Origin: Azospirillum thiophilum
GTDB taxonomy: Bacteria > Pseudomonadota > Alphaproteobacteria > Azospirillales > Azospirillaceae
Length of the DNA: 64,000 nt
NCBI RefSeq assembly: GCF_001305595.1
Contig: NZ_CP012402.1
Location: 1,199,001 to 1,263,000, forward strand
Direction: 5' to 3'
The translations under genes and the position numbers were made by a program. The stretch's first letter is position 1. Each line of letters begins with the position of its first letter. Below are positions 54,001 to 63,529 of this stretch, piece by piece. The notes under the pieces are model-generated. The model ran no database searches. It had not been told where the DNA came from and worked only from the letters and a program-made list of their open reading frames with translations.

Positions 54001-56140
54001 CCTCCGCCGGCTCCAGGGCGTAGGCCCCCTCCTGGACCCGGTCGTGAAGGAAGCGGTAGCCGTCCTCCGTCCGCAGCAGCAGCCCTTCGGCCACCACCGG
54101 CTCGAGGATGCGCTCGGCCTCCGGCTCCGGCAGGCCGCCGGCGAGCGCCAAGGTGGACAGGCGGACGCGGACGCCGAGCGCGGCGAACCGGGCCAGCAGG
54201 TCGCGCGCCTCGGCCGGGAAGCGGGCCAGCCGTTCGGTCATCAGCGTGGCGATGCCGCCGCCCGACCGTGCCGCCTCCACCGCCGCCATGTTCCAGTCCC
54301 AGCGCCGGGCGGCGCGGTCGAACCACAGGTGGCCCGAGCGTTCCAGCGCGGTCAGCAACTGCACCGTGAAGAAGGGGTTGCCGCCGGTCCGCTCATGCAG
54401 CAGGGCGGCGAGCGCCGCCACCTCGTCGGGCCGGCGGTCGAGACTGTCGGCGGTCATCCGCCGCACGTCGTCGAGCGACAGCGGGGACAGCGCGATCTCC
54501 TCGCGGTCGATCTCCGGCCCGGCGCCCCGCATCCGCTGCAGCAGCGCCGCCAGCGGATGCCCTGCCCCGACCTCGTCGCTGCGGTAGGCGCCGACCAGCA
54601 GCAGGTTGCCGATGCCGCCGCCGGCCACCAGCCGGTCCAGCAGATCCAGCGTGGCGCGATCCAGCCATTGCAGATCGTCGAGGAACAGGACCAGCGGATG
54701 ATCGGGACGGGCGAAGACCTTGACGACCCGGTGGACCAGCAGGTCGAAGCGGTTCTGCGCCTCCTGCGGCGGCAGCGGCGCCACCGGCGCCTGCTCCCCG
54801 ATCAGCAGGGCGAGGTTGGGGATCAGCGCGGTCAGCGCCGCACCGTTCCCGCCGACCGCCTCGCGGAGCGCGCGCCGCCAGCGCTCGCGGTGCGGAGCCG
54901 GTAGCGCCAGCAGGCGGCTGACCAGCCCATGGAACGCCTCGGCCAGGCTGGCATAGGGAAGGTCGCGCTTGCCCTGGTCGAACTTTCCGGCGGCAAACAG
55001 GCCGCGCGGCGGTGGCACCTGTTCCTCCAATGCGCCGACGACAGCCGACTTGCCCTCGCCCGACCCGCCGGCGACCAGGACGATTCCCATGCGGCCATGG
55101 CCGGCGACGCGGTCGAAGGCGGCCTGGAGAACCGCCACCGGTCCGTCACGGCCATAGAGCGCCGGCGGGGAAGCGAGCCCTTCCGGCAGGTCACGCCGGC
55201 CGGCGGGAAAGGGCGGGATGCGCCCCTGGACCTCCCAAAGTTGCAAGGCGTGGGTCAGGTCGCGGACGAGGCCGTCGGCACTTTGGTAACGGTCCTCCGC
55301 CGTCTTGGCCAACAGCCGCAGCAGGATGCCGGCGACGGCCTGCGGCAGGTCGGGAGCGTGGAAGGCGGGCGGAATCGGCGCACGGGCGAGATGGGCATGG
55401 ATCCATTCCGTCGCGTCGCGCGCAGCGAAGGGCAGCTCCCCAGTGAACAGCTCGTAGAGGGTGACGCCGAGGGAATAGAGGTCGCTGCGCCGGTCGACCG
55501 GGCGGTTCATCCGCCCCGACTGCTCCGGAGCCATGTAGGCGAGCAGCGCCGGCCGGTCCGCCGGGGGAGCGGCCAGCAGCGGCAGGCCCCCGGACGACAG
55601 CCCACCGGACAGCAGGCCCCCGGACAGCAGGCGGGAGCGCCCGAAACCGGTCAGCCGCACCGCTCCGTCCTCGCCGACCAGCAAATTGAACGGCCGGAGA
55701 TCGCCATGCAGCAGCCCCCGCCGGTGCAGCTGCGCCAACGCCCCGGCCAGGCGGACCGCCAGCGCCAGCCGCCCGCGGAAGGGCATCGTCGATACCGCCA
55801 GGGTCGACAGCGGTTGCCCTCCCGGATCGGCCATGGTCAGCACCGGCATCTCGCCATGGCGCAGCAGGTCGAGCGGCTTGGCCGCCCACACCGGATCCAG
55901 ACGGCGGGACAGGGCATGTTCCCGTTGCAGCCGGTCGAGAGCCGCTTCGGTCCTGCCGTCCGGCTCCGCCATCCGCACCAGGATGGGAAAGGCCTGACCC
56001 GGCCGCATCACCCGCAGCAGCCGGGTCTCCCCGTCGCTGTCCAGCCTGTGGTTGCCGGACCCGGCCTCGGTCAGGCGGAGGAGACCCGGAAGGTCGGTGC
56101 CCGGAAAATCCGTATCCGGAAAATCGGCGATGGATTCCAT
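51041..56140 (-). CDS. Giant kinase-like/AAA-ATPase/GAF/histidine kinase protein
   Basis: The 1699-residue protein has the domain order of the family named trifunctional Ser/Thr kinase/ATP-binding/sensor histidine kinase. The order is: a protein-kinase-like domain (about 20-300), an AAA-type ATPase (Walker A GGSGEGKS 358-365, Walker B LVLFLDDLQWLD), a long TPR-like helical region, GAF (about 1340-1480) and a HisKA_2-type kinase (KEVHHRVKNNLQLV; N-box NELVSNALKHAF). In the first domain the catalytic loop is HGDLRPFN (Asp147), but DFG reads GFG at 165-167 and the usual lysine strand reads LVRM, so phosphotransfer by it is doubtful. The segment after GFG contains repeated LSGG units. Start 56140 follows GGGAAAGG. 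Confidence 0.88.
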   Translation of the reverse strand: MESIADFPDTDFPGTDLPGLLRLTEAGSGNHRLDSDGETRLLRVMRPGQAFPILVRMAEPDGRTEAALDRLQREHALSRRLDPVWAAKPLDLLRHGEMPVLTMADPGGQPLSTLAVSTMPFRGRLALAVRLAGALAQLHRRGLLHGDLRPFNLLVGEDGAVRLTGFGRSRLLSGGLLSGGLSSGGLPLLAAPPADRPALLAYMAPEQSGRMNRPVDRRSDLYSLGVTLYELFTGELPFAARDATEWIHAHLARAPIPPAFHAPDLPQAVAGILLRLLAKTAEDRYQSADGLVRDLTHALQLWEVQGRIPPFPAGRRDLPEGLASPPALYGRDGPVAVLQAAFDRVAGHGRMGIVLVAGGSGEGKSAVVGALEEQVPPPRGLFAAGKFDQGKRDLPYASLAEAFHGLVSRLLALPAPHRERWRRALREAVGGNGAALTALIPNLALLIGEQAPVAPLPPQEAQNRFDLLVHRVVKVFARPDHPLVLFLDDLQWLDRATLDLLDRLVAGGGIGNLLLVGAYRSDEVGAGHPLAALLQRMRGAGPEIDREEIALSPLSLDDVRRMTADSLDRRPDEVAALAALLHERTGGNPFFTVQLLTALERSGHLWFDRAARRWDWNMAAVEAARSGGGIATLMTERLARFPAEARDLLARFAALGVRVRLSTLALAGGLPEPEAERILEPVVAEGLLLRTEDGYRFLHDRVQEGAYALEPAEARGALHLDIARALHRGFAADLSGERLFELVGQYDRCIPLIPEEPERAQVATLYLAAGHRAKEASAHGSALAYALGGLRLLEGGRWERRHRLAFALEHLQAECEFLSGDLQQAERRLLQLIGRAECPVDRAAITALLVTVYTAIDRSDRAIDSCLAYLRGVGIDWPAHPPAALAHGEYAQLRAAIGDRPIASLSALPAIGDPDGRATLDVLAAALPPAFFSDRNLVCLILCRMANLSLRNGRSDASALGFAYLGMMAGPCFGDYAAGYEFGRLGYDLAERQGRTRYRARVLMTFAYHVVPWTRDIRSERPLLLRAFEEAREAGDVTYGGFTSVTLVTSMLASGDPLATVQRTAETRLAYVRQVKFGLCTDILTTQLQFVRALRGRTDALHSFDGQGFDDAAFEARLLANPSLDIATCWHWIRTLQLRCIAGDMAGAVEAAERAEGLLWTTSGHWEMAEFHLHAALARAGVMDGAAPEERARHAAALARHRDQLRDWAGHSPDSFDARSALAGAEVARVEGRTEDAMRGYDRAVRAAQRSALPHVEALANECAAGFYRGFGMPTLELASIGAAADCYGRWGASAKVRQLAGRYPALALDAEEVAVPAPPRGFGGVDPASLLETLRTMSDQASVEQLTGTLLTLVLEHAGASRGLLILARGERLRVEAEATTGLYGVSVRLVQEDADRTALPHAILHGAIRDQGAVIVDDTRAAGPFSADPYFRDTEARSILCLPLVRRRRVVGLLHLENALATHAFTPDLVNVLTLLGAQAAASLETATLEEKEALLKEVHHRVKNNLQLVTSLLNLQAHRIEDKAVAALFADSRDRVRSMALVHENLYRLGNFARVPMREHLASVCAHLLRAYSRQAGAVRLETDLDDLSLDLDRAVPCGLIVNELVSNALKHAFPGGRGGVLRVALTADGRDCRLSVRDDGVGLPGDYDPDRMDTVGFQLVTDLTSQLHGAFSYSSKSGAEFIVTFPVKGRNRGIE

Positions 56141-56244
56141 GAAGCGGCCTTTCCCACCGGTGCGTCTGACGCCGTCCTGCATCCACGACATGGTAGCGGC
56201 AATCCGCCGCGGATGGGGACGGTGCAGAGGTGCCGCCGGCCGAT

Positions 56245-57036
56245 TTATCCGGCGGGTTCCTGCCGATCGCGATGGGCGGCGAACCAGCCGAGCCCGTCGA
56301 GGGTGCCGCCGCGGGGACGGTATTCGCAGCCGACGAAACCGTCATAGCCGAGCCGGTCCAGCTCGGCGAACAGGAAGGGCCAGTTCAGTTCTCCGTCGTC
56401 CGGCTCGTCGCGTGCGGGCACCGACGCGATTTGGACATGGCCGGTGAGCGGGATCAGCCGGCGCAGCGCCATGGAGACATCGCCATGCAGGATCTGGCGG
56501 TGGTAGAGATCGAACTGCAACCTTACATTGGGCCTGCCGATCCCGGCGATCCAGCGTTCGGCGGCGGCGAAGTCATTCAGGAAATAGCCGGGCATGTCGC
56601 GGCCGTTGATCGGCTCCAGCATCAGGTCGATGCCGCGTCCCCCCAGCGCATCGGCAGCGTGGAGCACGGCGTCGCGGTAGCGGGAACGGGCCGCCGGATC
56701 GGCCGGGTCGGCGAGCCCGGCCATCAGGTGCAGCCGGCGGCAGCCGGTGGCCTCGGCATAGCGCAGCGCGGTCGCGACGCCGGCCGTCAGCTCGGCGAAG
56801 CGGCCGGGAAGCGCCGCCAGTCCGCGTTCCCCCGCCGCCCAGTCGCCCGGCGGCATGTTGAACAGCGCCTGCGTCAGGCCGTTGCGCTGCAGCCGGGCAG
56901 CCACGGCATCGGGCGCATGGTCGTAGGGGAACAGATACTCGACGGCCCGGAAGCCGGCATCGGCAGCGGCGTCGAAGCGGTCGAGGAACGGCCATTCCGT
57001 GAACATCATGGTCAGGTTGGCGGCGAAACGGGGCAT
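56245..57036 (-). CDS. hyi: Hydroxypyruvate isomerase
   Basis: The 263-residue TIM-barrel enzyme interconverts hydroxypyruvate and tartronate semialdehyde in glyoxylate and glycerate metabolism. MPRFAANLTMMFTE, then LMLEPINGRDMPGYFL (Glu141), QFDLYH (Asp176, His179) and FVGCEYRP (Glu238) fit the Hyi active site with two glutamates. Length matches Hyi (about 258). It stands alone, downstream of the diguanylate cyclase gene on the same strand, and no gcl or glxR is nearby. Another sugar isomerase is the alternative. Confidence 0.85.
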   Translation of the reverse strand: MPRFAANLTMMFTEWPFLDRFDAAADAGFRAVEYLFPYDHAPDAVAARLQRNGLTQALFNMPPGDWAAGERGLAALPGRFAELTAGVATALRYAEATGCRRLHLMAGLADPADPAARSRYRDAVLHAADALGGRGIDLMLEPINGRDMPGYFLNDFAAAERWIAGIGRPNVRLQFDLYHRQILHGDVSMALRRLIPLTGHVQIASVPARDEPDDGELNWPFLFAELDRLGYDGFVGCEYRPRGGTLDGLGWFAAHRDRQEPAG

Positions 57037-57076
57037 GCGATCCTGCTCCTGGCGTCTGGTTCCCGGCAGTGCGGCT

Positions 57077-58744
57077 CTATGCCCGCTCGACGCGGTTCCG
57101 GCCGGCCGCCTTGGCGCGATAGAGCGCGGCATCGACCCGCCGGAACAGCGAATCGGCGTCCTCGGCGATGCCGGCCTGCCCGATGCCGATGCTGATGGTG
57201 GCCGGCAGCCCGGAGCCGGCCAGGGCGGCCACCGCGCGGCGCAGCCTTTCGGCCAGCACGGCGGCGGCGTCCAGCTCGGCTTCCGGCAGCAGCAGGGCGA
57301 ACTCCTCGCCACCCCAGCGGGCCAGCCCGTCCAGGCGCCGGGAATGGCCGGCCAGCGTCGCGGCGACCCGGCGCAGGGCTTCGTCGCCGGCCTGATGACC
57401 GTGCGTGTCGTTGTAGCGCTTGAAGTGATCGATATCGATCAGCATCAGGGAATAGGGGCGCCCGTTGCGGCGCAAGGCTGCTGCAGCCTCGTCGAGCGCC
57501 TGCTGGAAACGGCGGCGGTTCCACAGCCCTGTCAGCGGATCGATCTGGGCCGCCTGCTCCAGCTCCGCCTCCAGCCGCCGGCGCTCGGTGATGTCGAGCA
57601 GGACGCCGTTGAAGGTCACGGTGCCGTCGGGACGGCTGCGGGGAAGGGCACGCCCCAGCAGCCAGCGCTTTTCCGCCAGCCCCACCGTCCCTTCCTGTTC
57701 CCACGCCGTCCCGTCCCGCCCGGCCCGGCGCAGCGCGCGCCGCAGCCCGGCCCACCGCCTGCGGCTCATGATCGGCGACAGCGACGGCCAGTCGGTGGGT
57801 GTCGACGCGGCCGGCAGTCCGAACAGCGCCGCCGCGGCTGCACTGAAATAGGTCGGGCGCACGCGGCCGTCGGGAAGCAGCTCCGCCTGGAAGACCGCGC
57901 CCGGCAGGGCATTGGTCAGGTCGCTCAGCTGGGCGTCCCGCTCGGTCTCGCCGCTGCGGTCGGTGAAGCTGACGACCACCCCCACGAAGCCCTGATCGTT
58001 GTGGATCGGGCTGGCCGTGAGCCGTGCCGGGAAGGGCGACCCGTCATGGCGGTGCAGGGTACAGTCCAGGGCCTCGACCCCCTCTCCGCCATCGGCGACG
58101 CGGCCGACCGGATGGGTCCGCCAGTCCTCCACCTCCGCCCCTGCCCCCGTCAGGTAGGCGCCGATATGGCCGCGGATCAGTTCGCTGTCGTGCTGGAAAC
58201 CGAAGGTCCGCGTGGCGACCGGGTTCAAGAAGGTGAAGTTGCCGTCGCGGTCGATGCCGCAGACGCCGACCTGGACACTCTCCAGCAGCAGGCGGTTGAA
58301 ATGCTCCGCCTCGATCACCGCGGTGATGTCGTGGATGATGCAAAGCAGGAGCCGGCGCCCGGCGACCACGACCGGTCCGGCATAGACCTGCACGTCACGC
58401 ACCGAACCGTCGGCCAGACGATGACGGAAACGCTGGGGAAAATGGCCGCCCTCCCACGAGGCGATGGCATGCATCGCCGGCAGGACCGCGTGGCCGAGAA
58501 CGTTGATGTCCCAGACATGCAGGCTGCGCATCCGCTCCCGGCTGTAGCCATAGAAGGCGGCGGCCTTGGGGTTGGCGTCGACGATCGCGCCATCGGCACC
58601 GGGATCGATCAGCAGGATGGGGGCGGCATTGCCGGCGAACAGCGCGCCGAGCGGCCCGCCCCGGCCGCCGTCCTCGCCCCACGTCCATGCACCGGCCCCG
58701 TCGTCCGGATCGCCGGATTGAGGGGGAGCGGCCTGTGAACCCAT
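57077..58744 (-). CDS. PAS-domain diguanylate cyclase (GGDEF)
   Basis: The 555-residue protein has two or three PAS-like sensor segments (about 40-400) and a C-terminal GGDEF domain. The active site is WGGEEFALLLPE. An RRLD inhibitory site sits at the right spacing upstream for product feedback, as in PleD. It makes cyclic di-GMP and so influences biofilm or motility. No membrane helices are evident, so the signal is cytosolic. No EAL domain is present. Confidence 0.9.
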   Translation of the reverse strand: MGSQAAPPQSGDPDDGAGAWTWGEDGGRGGPLGALFAGNAAPILLIDPGADGAIVDANPKAAAFYGYSRERMRSLHVWDINVLGHAVLPAMHAIASWEGGHFPQRFRHRLADGSVRDVQVYAGPVVVAGRRLLLCIIHDITAVIEAEHFNRLLLESVQVGVCGIDRDGNFTFLNPVATRTFGFQHDSELIRGHIGAYLTGAGAEVEDWRTHPVGRVADGGEGVEALDCTLHRHDGSPFPARLTASPIHNDQGFVGVVVSFTDRSGETERDAQLSDLTNALPGAVFQAELLPDGRVRPTYFSAAAAALFGLPAASTPTDWPSLSPIMSRRRWAGLRRALRRAGRDGTAWEQEGTVGLAEKRWLLGRALPRSRPDGTVTFNGVLLDITERRRLEAELEQAAQIDPLTGLWNRRRFQQALDEAAAALRRNGRPYSLMLIDIDHFKRYNDTHGHQAGDEALRRVAATLAGHSRRLDGLARWGGEEFALLLPEAELDAAAVLAERLRRAVAALAGSGLPATISIGIGQAGIAEDADSLFRRVDAALYRAKAAGRNRVERA

Positions 58745-58834
58745 CGAGACACCTTATCGCTAACGACCCGACTCCACTTTGTATGATCGCACTCCAGGGC
58801 CGTCTACCCCGGATCTCCCCGGGCTTGGAGGGCA

Positions 58835-59758
58835 TCAGATCAGGTTGCCTTGCCCGCCGGCAGGCTGAAGCCCCTGGACGACGCCGAGAAGATGGCTGGC
58901 GAACGCATCAACCGCATCCGGCAGGCGGCGGCCGAGCATGGTCAGGATCTGGTAGCGGCGCTGGTCGAGCGTCGGCGCATCGATGGGAACCAGCGCCACC
59001 TGGGTGCCGACGCTGCGGGAATGGACGGAAAAGGAGCTGGCGATGGTGATGCCGCCGCCTTCCGCGGCGAAGGCCCACAGCGCGGCGATGTAGTTCGACA
59101 CCAGCACCGGCTGCACCGAGACCCCCGCCAGCCCGCAGGCGATGTCGAACACCTGCCGCGCGGTGGTGTCTTTTTTGGGCAGCGCCATCGGCTCGGCCGC
59201 AAGCTCGGCGAGCGACAGCACGACACGGCCGGCGAGCGGATGGTCCTTCGCCAGCACCGCCAGCACCGGCGCCCGCCCCTCGCCGATCGCCCGCACGCCG
59301 GCTTGCGGCGCGAAGGAGAAGGTCGCGCCAATGTCGACGTCGCCGTCGCGGACCATGCGCGTCACCTCGGCCGGCGCATCGACGTGCAGTTCGACCCGGA
59401 TGCCTGGATGGTCCCGGCGGAAATCATGGATCGCCGACGGGATCAGGCTGAGCCCGAACCCCTCCGTCGCCGCGATCCGCACGACACCGGTCGCCAGTCC
59501 GCGCAGCCGTTTCAGCTCGTTGACGATGGCCTCCTCTTCCAGGAAGACGCGCCGGGCATGGCGGGCCAGCAGTTCCCCCGCCGGGCTGGGCACCATGCCG
59601 CGCGGCCGTCGCTCGAACAGCTCGACTCCGAGGTCGGCCTCGAGATGCGCGATCTGCCGGCTGATGGCCGACGACGCGACGTTGAGGCGCGCGGACGCCT
59701 CGGCGATGGAGCCGGTCCGGGCGACTTCCAGGAAATAACGCAACGCGGTGCTGTTCAT
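58835..59758 (-). CDS. LysR-family transcriptional regulator
   Basis: The 307-residue LysR-type regulator begins MNSTALRYFLEVARTGSIAEASARLNVASSAISRQIAHLE and has a substrate-type effector domain. The ATG at 59758 gives the usual N-terminus; an upstream start would add 19 proline-rich residues. It is divergent from the binding-protein/chemoreceptor genes at 60043, across a 284-base region that contains AT-rich sequence, and may regulate them. The effector is unknown. Confidence 0.87.
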   Translation of the reverse strand: MNSTALRYFLEVARTGSIAEASARLNVASSAISRQIAHLEADLGVELFERRPRGMVPSPAGELLARHARRVFLEEEAIVNELKRLRGLATGVVRIAATEGFGLSLIPSAIHDFRRDHPGIRVELHVDAPAEVTRMVRDGDVDIGATFSFAPQAGVRAIGEGRAPVLAVLAKDHPLAGRVVLSLAELAAEPMALPKKDTTARQVFDIACGLAGVSVQPVLVSNYIAALWAFAAEGGGITIASSFSVHSRSVGTQVALVPIDAPTLDQRRYQILTMLGRRLPDAVDAFASHLLGVVQGLQPAGGQGNLI

Positions 59759-59923
59759 GGGCAGGGCCGGTCGTAAGGGAGGGGGCGGGTCGGGGGGCTG
59801 CATGAAAGCGCGCATTCGGCTTCACCTCAAGCCGCCACTGCACGGCCAGCCCTCCAACCGGCCCGCGCATCGCGCCGGACGCATCCAAGTATTGGTTAAC
59901 ATGTTTTTAGTCAAAATTACCTT

Positions 59924-59951
59924 TTGCACCGCCGCAAATCGCGAGTAATCA
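59924..59951 (+). promoter_or_regulatory. Candidate promoter for the binding-protein/chemoreceptor pair
   Basis: TTGCAC at 59924-59929 is followed by TAATCA at 59946-59951 after 16 bases. The surrounding 284-base divergent region is AT-rich relative to the flanks (TTGGTTAACATG, TTTTTAGTCAAAAT), typical of a LysR control region. The assignment is by pattern only. Confidence 0.35.
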
Positions 59952-60042
59952 TAAGCAAAGGGAGTTCTTGTGTACTATTTGTTACATGATCATCACAGTT
60001 TTTGACTCTCGCGCTCTCCACAATCCCAAATGGAGCTCCAGG

Positions 60043-60810
60043 ATGATCGTCCGTACCGCTGCGCGGATCGCCGCTGTTCTCCTCTGTATGCTTCTTGCCG
60101 GGACGGTGCCCTCGCCAAGTTTTGCACAGGACAAGGTCGTGCGTCTGACCTCGCTCGATTGGCCCCCCTTCAGCGGCGACGCGCTGAAAGACAAGGGCGC
60201 TGCCGTGGCCGTGGTGCGGGCCGCTTTCGCGGCGGTCGGCTACGAGCTGCGGGTGGGCTTCTATCCGTGGAACCGGACCGTGGCGCTCGCAAAGGAGGGC
60301 GGCGATGTTCAGGGCTATTTCCCGGAATATGCGGGTGCCGAGGTCGAGAACGACTTCATCCTCTCGGTCCCGCTCGGCACCAGTCCGCTGGGCTTCGCCG
60401 AACGGAGCCAGGCGCCGGTGACGTGGAACAGCCTCGACGATCTCGCGACGAAGCGGATCGGAATCGTCGACGGCTACGTCAACACCGCGGAGCTCGATGC
60501 CCGCATCGCGGACGGCCGCCTGCGCGCCGACAAGGCGAACAGCGACGCGACCAACCTGAAGAAGCTAGCGGCAGGACGCATCGATCTGGCGGTGATCGAC
60601 CTTGCGGTCATGAACGACCTCCTGCGCACCAACCCGGACCTGACGGGGCTGGCCTCCGGGCTGCGGTTCAACGCCAAGCCGCTGGAGGACAAGACGCTGC
60701 ACATCGCCTTCCACAAGGGAGAGGATGGAAAGGCGCTGGCGCGCCTGTTCGCCGAAGGGCTGGCGAAGATCGACGCCAAGGCGATCCTGTCGCAGGCCCT
60801 GGGGAGCTGA
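60043..60810 (+). CDS. Transporter-type periplasmic substrate-binding protein (SBP_bac_3-like)
   Basis: The 255-residue protein has a signal peptide ending near SFAQD (about residue 29). The periplasmic-binding fold begins [38 protein letters not shown] and includes the hinge and second lobe. The ATG at 60043 has TGGAG upstream. There is no permease or ATPase beside it, and a methyl-accepting chemoreceptor follows 82 bases on, so it may serve as a ligand-presenting partner for chemotaxis rather than transport; that is inference. Confidence 0.83.
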   Translation: MIVRTAARIAAVLLCMLLAGTVPSPSFAQDKVVRLTSLDWPPFSGDALKDKGAAVAVVRAAFAAVGYELRVGFYPWNRTVALAKEGGDVQGYFPEYAGAEVENDFILSVPLGTSPLGFAERSQAPVTWNSLDDLATKRIGIVDGYVNTAELDARIADGRLRADKANSDATNLKKLAAGRIDLAVIDLAVMNDLLRTNPDLTGLASGLRFNAKPLEDKTLHIAFHKGEDGKALARLFAEGLAKIDAKAILSQALGS

Positions 60811-60892
60811 ACGGGGAGTCCCGATCGCGCCCGGCCGTTCCGAACCGTTCGTCCGCCGCCAAACCGGCATTGCCAACGCCTTGGAGAATGGA

Positions 60893-62473
60893 ATGCTACG
60901 CAGCTATCGTCGCAGCCTGACCGCGCATGTGATCGTTCCGATCGCGGCATTGCTGTTCGCCATCGCCCTGTGCGCCGCCGCCGCAACCATGTGGACGACC
61001 ACGACCGCCGCGCGCACCGCACTCGAGGAGCGCGCCCGGATGACTGCGACCGCTCTGGCCGGCGGTGCCGGCGAAGCCCTGTGGAACATGGACACGTCGG
61101 CCGCTACGGCGCTGCTGGCCGCCCTTGCCGCCGACCCCGACTATGTCGGCAGTGCGATCCGCGACACCGGCGGAAAGGCATTTGCAACGGACGGCACCAT
61201 TGATGGGAGCGGTTCCGGCGAAGGGGCCGGCAGCGTGGTGAGGCGGACCCATCCGATCCGGCACAACGAGAACGGCAAGGCCACGACGATCGGCGAGATC
61301 GAGTTGCGCCTGAGCACCCAGCGGATCGAGCAGCAGACCGTGACCAGCGCCCTGTCGATCGCGGCGGGAGCCCTGGCGGCTCTGCTGGCCGTCTGCGGCA
61401 CATTGCTGATCATCGTGCGCAGCGCGACCCGGCCGATTTCCCGCATGACCGATGTGATGCGGGCGCTGGCGGACGGCCAGACCGACATCACGGTGCCGGA
61501 AATCCGGCGCGAGGACGAGGTCGGCCACATGGCGGCGACGCTGGCGGTGTTCCGGGCCAACGCGCTGGAAAAGCGCCGGCTGGAGGAGGAGCAGGTCCGC
61601 ATCCAGGCCGAGGCCGAGCGCCAGCGTCGGGCGATGCTCGAAGCGATCGCCGGCCGCTTCGACCAGGATGTCGGCCGGCTGCTGGCCGGCGTGAGCGGAA
61701 CGGTCAGCACCATGAGCGGGACGGTGACCGACATCGCCATGAGCGCCGGCGACAACGCGACGATGAGCGGCACGGTGGCGGAGGCGGCCAACGAGGTCAG
61801 CGCCAATGTCCAGACGGTGGCCGCGGCCGTCGAGGAGCTGGAGGCGTCGATCCGGGAAATCTCGTCCCAGGCCCAGGGCGCCCAGACCGAATCCGAAGAC
61901 GCCAGTCGACAGGTCGGCGGCACCGTGGGGCTGATGGACGAGCTGGTCGGACGGGCGGACAAGATCGGCAACGTCGTCACCCTGATTTCCAGCATCGCCG
62001 GCCAGACCAACCTGTTGGCGCTCAACGCCACCATCGAGGCGGCGCGCGCCGGTGAGGCCGGCAAGGGCTTCGCGGTGGTCGCGACCGAGGTGAAGAACCT
62101 GGCCGGGCAGACCGCGAAGGCGACGGAGGAAATCTCGACGCTGATCGGTGGAATCCAGAGTTCCACCGGCATGGCGGCCTCCCACATCGGGGAGATCGTG
62201 ACGGTGATCGGCCGGTTGAGCTCGATCAGCGCCTCCATCGCCGCCGCCGTCGAACAGCAGAATTCCGCCACCGCGGAGATCGGCCGCGCGGTCCAGCAGG
62301 CGGCCAACGGAACCGAGCGGCTGCGGGGCGGGGTGCAGGATGTCGCCACCGCCGCCCATGGCAACGGCCAGGCGGCGATCCGCCTGAGGGAGGGCATCCA
62401 CGACCTCGAACAGACCGTCCAGGCGCTCCAGGGGCAGGTCGACCGCTTCGTCACGCAAATCCAGGCGGATTGA
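60893..62473 (+). CDS. Methyl-accepting chemotaxis protein
   Basis: The 526-residue chemoreceptor has a first membrane helix (about 13-36), a periplasmic domain of about 130 residues containing ALWNMD and [14 protein letters not shown], a second helix, HAMP, and a signalling domain. The highly conserved hairpin tip [25 protein letters not shown]...[16 protein letters not shown] is complete. GGAG precedes the ATG. The adjacent upstream gene encodes a periplasmic binding protein that may present ligand to it. Confidence 0.93.
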   Translation: MLRSYRRSLTAHVIVPIAALLFAIALCAAAATMWTTTTAARTALEERARMTATALAGGAGEALWNMDTSAATALLAALAADPDYVGSAIRDTGGKAFATDGTIDGSGSGEGAGSVVRRTHPIRHNENGKATTIGEIELRLSTQRIEQQTVTSALSIAAGALAALLAVCGTLLIIVRSATRPISRMTDVMRALADGQTDITVPEIRREDEVGHMAATLAVFRANALEKRRLEEEQVRIQAEAERQRRAMLEAIAGRFDQDVGRLLAGVSGTVSTMSGTVTDIAMSAGDNATMSGTVAEAANEVSANVQTVAAAVEELEASIREISSQAQGAQTESEDASRQVGGTVGLMDELVGRADKIGNVVTLISSIAGQTNLLALNATIEAARAGEAGKGFAVVATEVKNLAGQTAKATEEISTLIGGIQSSTGMAASHIGEIVTVIGRLSSISASIAAAVEQQNSATAEIGRAVQQAANGTERLRGGVQDVATAAHGNGQAAIRLREGIHDLEQTVQALQGQVDRFVTQIQAD

Positions 62474-62524
62474 TCCCCCTGCCCGGCCCGCCGGGCAGAC
62501 CATCCTTGCCCGGCCCGCCGGGCT

Positions 62525-63529
62525 TCACCGGCGGGGGCGCAGGAAGATCAGCATCGCGACGCCGGACAGCAGGATCAGCAGCATGACCCACCAGAAGGCA
62601 TGGTCCGATGCATGGTCCCCGGCGACGCCCGGCAATCCCGCCACATTCATGCCGAAGATCCCCGAGATCAGCGTCATCGGGGTGAAGATGACCGTCACGA
62701 CTGCCAGCACATGCAGGCTATGGTTCTGCTGGTCCGCGACCCTGGCCAGCAGCTCGTCCTGCAGGACCTTGGCGCGGTCCTGCAATGCCTCGATGTCGTA
62801 GAGCACACCGGCGAATTTTTCGATCGCATGGCCCAGGCGGGCACGGTCGTCCTCGCCGATCCAGGACACCTTGTTGGAGGCGAGCCGCGCCAGCGCCGCC
62901 CGCTGCGGCGACACATGGCGCCGCAACCTGACGATCAACTGGCGCAGCTGGCCCAGCCGCTGCCGGGCCAGCTGGTAGCGCTCGGCCAGGACGGTGTCCT
63001 CCACCTTGTCCAGGTCGGTTTCCGCCCGCGCGACCACCTCGCCCAGTGTGTCGGCCAGAAAATCGATCAGATCCGCCATGAACTCGGCGGTGCTGCTGTA
63101 GCGGCCATGGTCGCCTAACGCCTTGCGCAGCCGGTCGATGGCCTTCAGCGGATGCCGCCGGCAGCTGACGATCCGGCCGGCGTCCATGAACAGGCGCAGC
63201 GCGCCGATGTCCGACGGTTCGAAGTTGAAGTCGTACTGCATGTCGCTCAGCACGGCGACGAAGCCATCGTCGAACGGCTCCAGCCGTGCCCGGTCGTCGT
63301 TGGCGTCGAGAAGGATCTCGCGCGCGAACTCGTCCAGCCCGCTTTCCTTTTCCAGCCAGTCCCGCGCCCGCGCCGATGCGAGGTTGAAATGCAGCCACAG
63401 CACCCCGCCGGTACGATGCCGCGCCGCCCCGATCTCCTCGAAGGACACGCGCACCGGCGGCGCGTCGGCGGTCAGGAAATAGCCGCAGATCAGGTCGGTC
63501 CCGGTGTCGAGTTTGATTGAGCCCGCCAT
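62525..63529 (-). CDS. CorA/ZntB-family divalent metal transporter
   Basis: The 334-residue protein has a large cytosolic N-terminal domain and two C-terminal membrane helices joined by a GMNVAGLPG loop, the signature of CorA-like channels. The pattern around it fits the ZntB-like branch, which moves zinc or other divalent ions. The ATG at 63529 is favoured; an upstream ATG at 63610 adds 27 residues of atypical composition. It is the only gene here without an obvious partner. Confidence 0.85.
   Translation of the reverse strand: MAGSIKLDTGTDLICGYFLTADAPPVRVSFEEIGAARHRTGGVLWLHFNLASARARDWLEKESGLDEFAREILLDANDDRARLEPFDDGFVAVLSDMQYDFNFEPSDIGALRLFMDAGRIVSCRRHPLKAIDRLRKALGDHGRYSSTAEFMADLIDFLADTLGEVVARAETDLDKVEDTVLAERYQLARQRLGQLRQLIVRLRRHVSPQRAALARLASNKVSWIGEDDRARLGHAIEKFAGVLYDIEALQDRAKVLQDELLARVADQQNHSLHVLAVVTVIFTPMTLISGIFGMNVAGLPGVAGDHASDHAFWWVMLLILLSGVAMLIFLRPRR

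Noticed and set aside
51296..54904. A 1202-codon + strand open frame opposite the giant kinase gene
   Set aside because: The minus-strand protein has clear kinase/ATPase/GAF motifs; the antisense frame is a GC-bias artefact.
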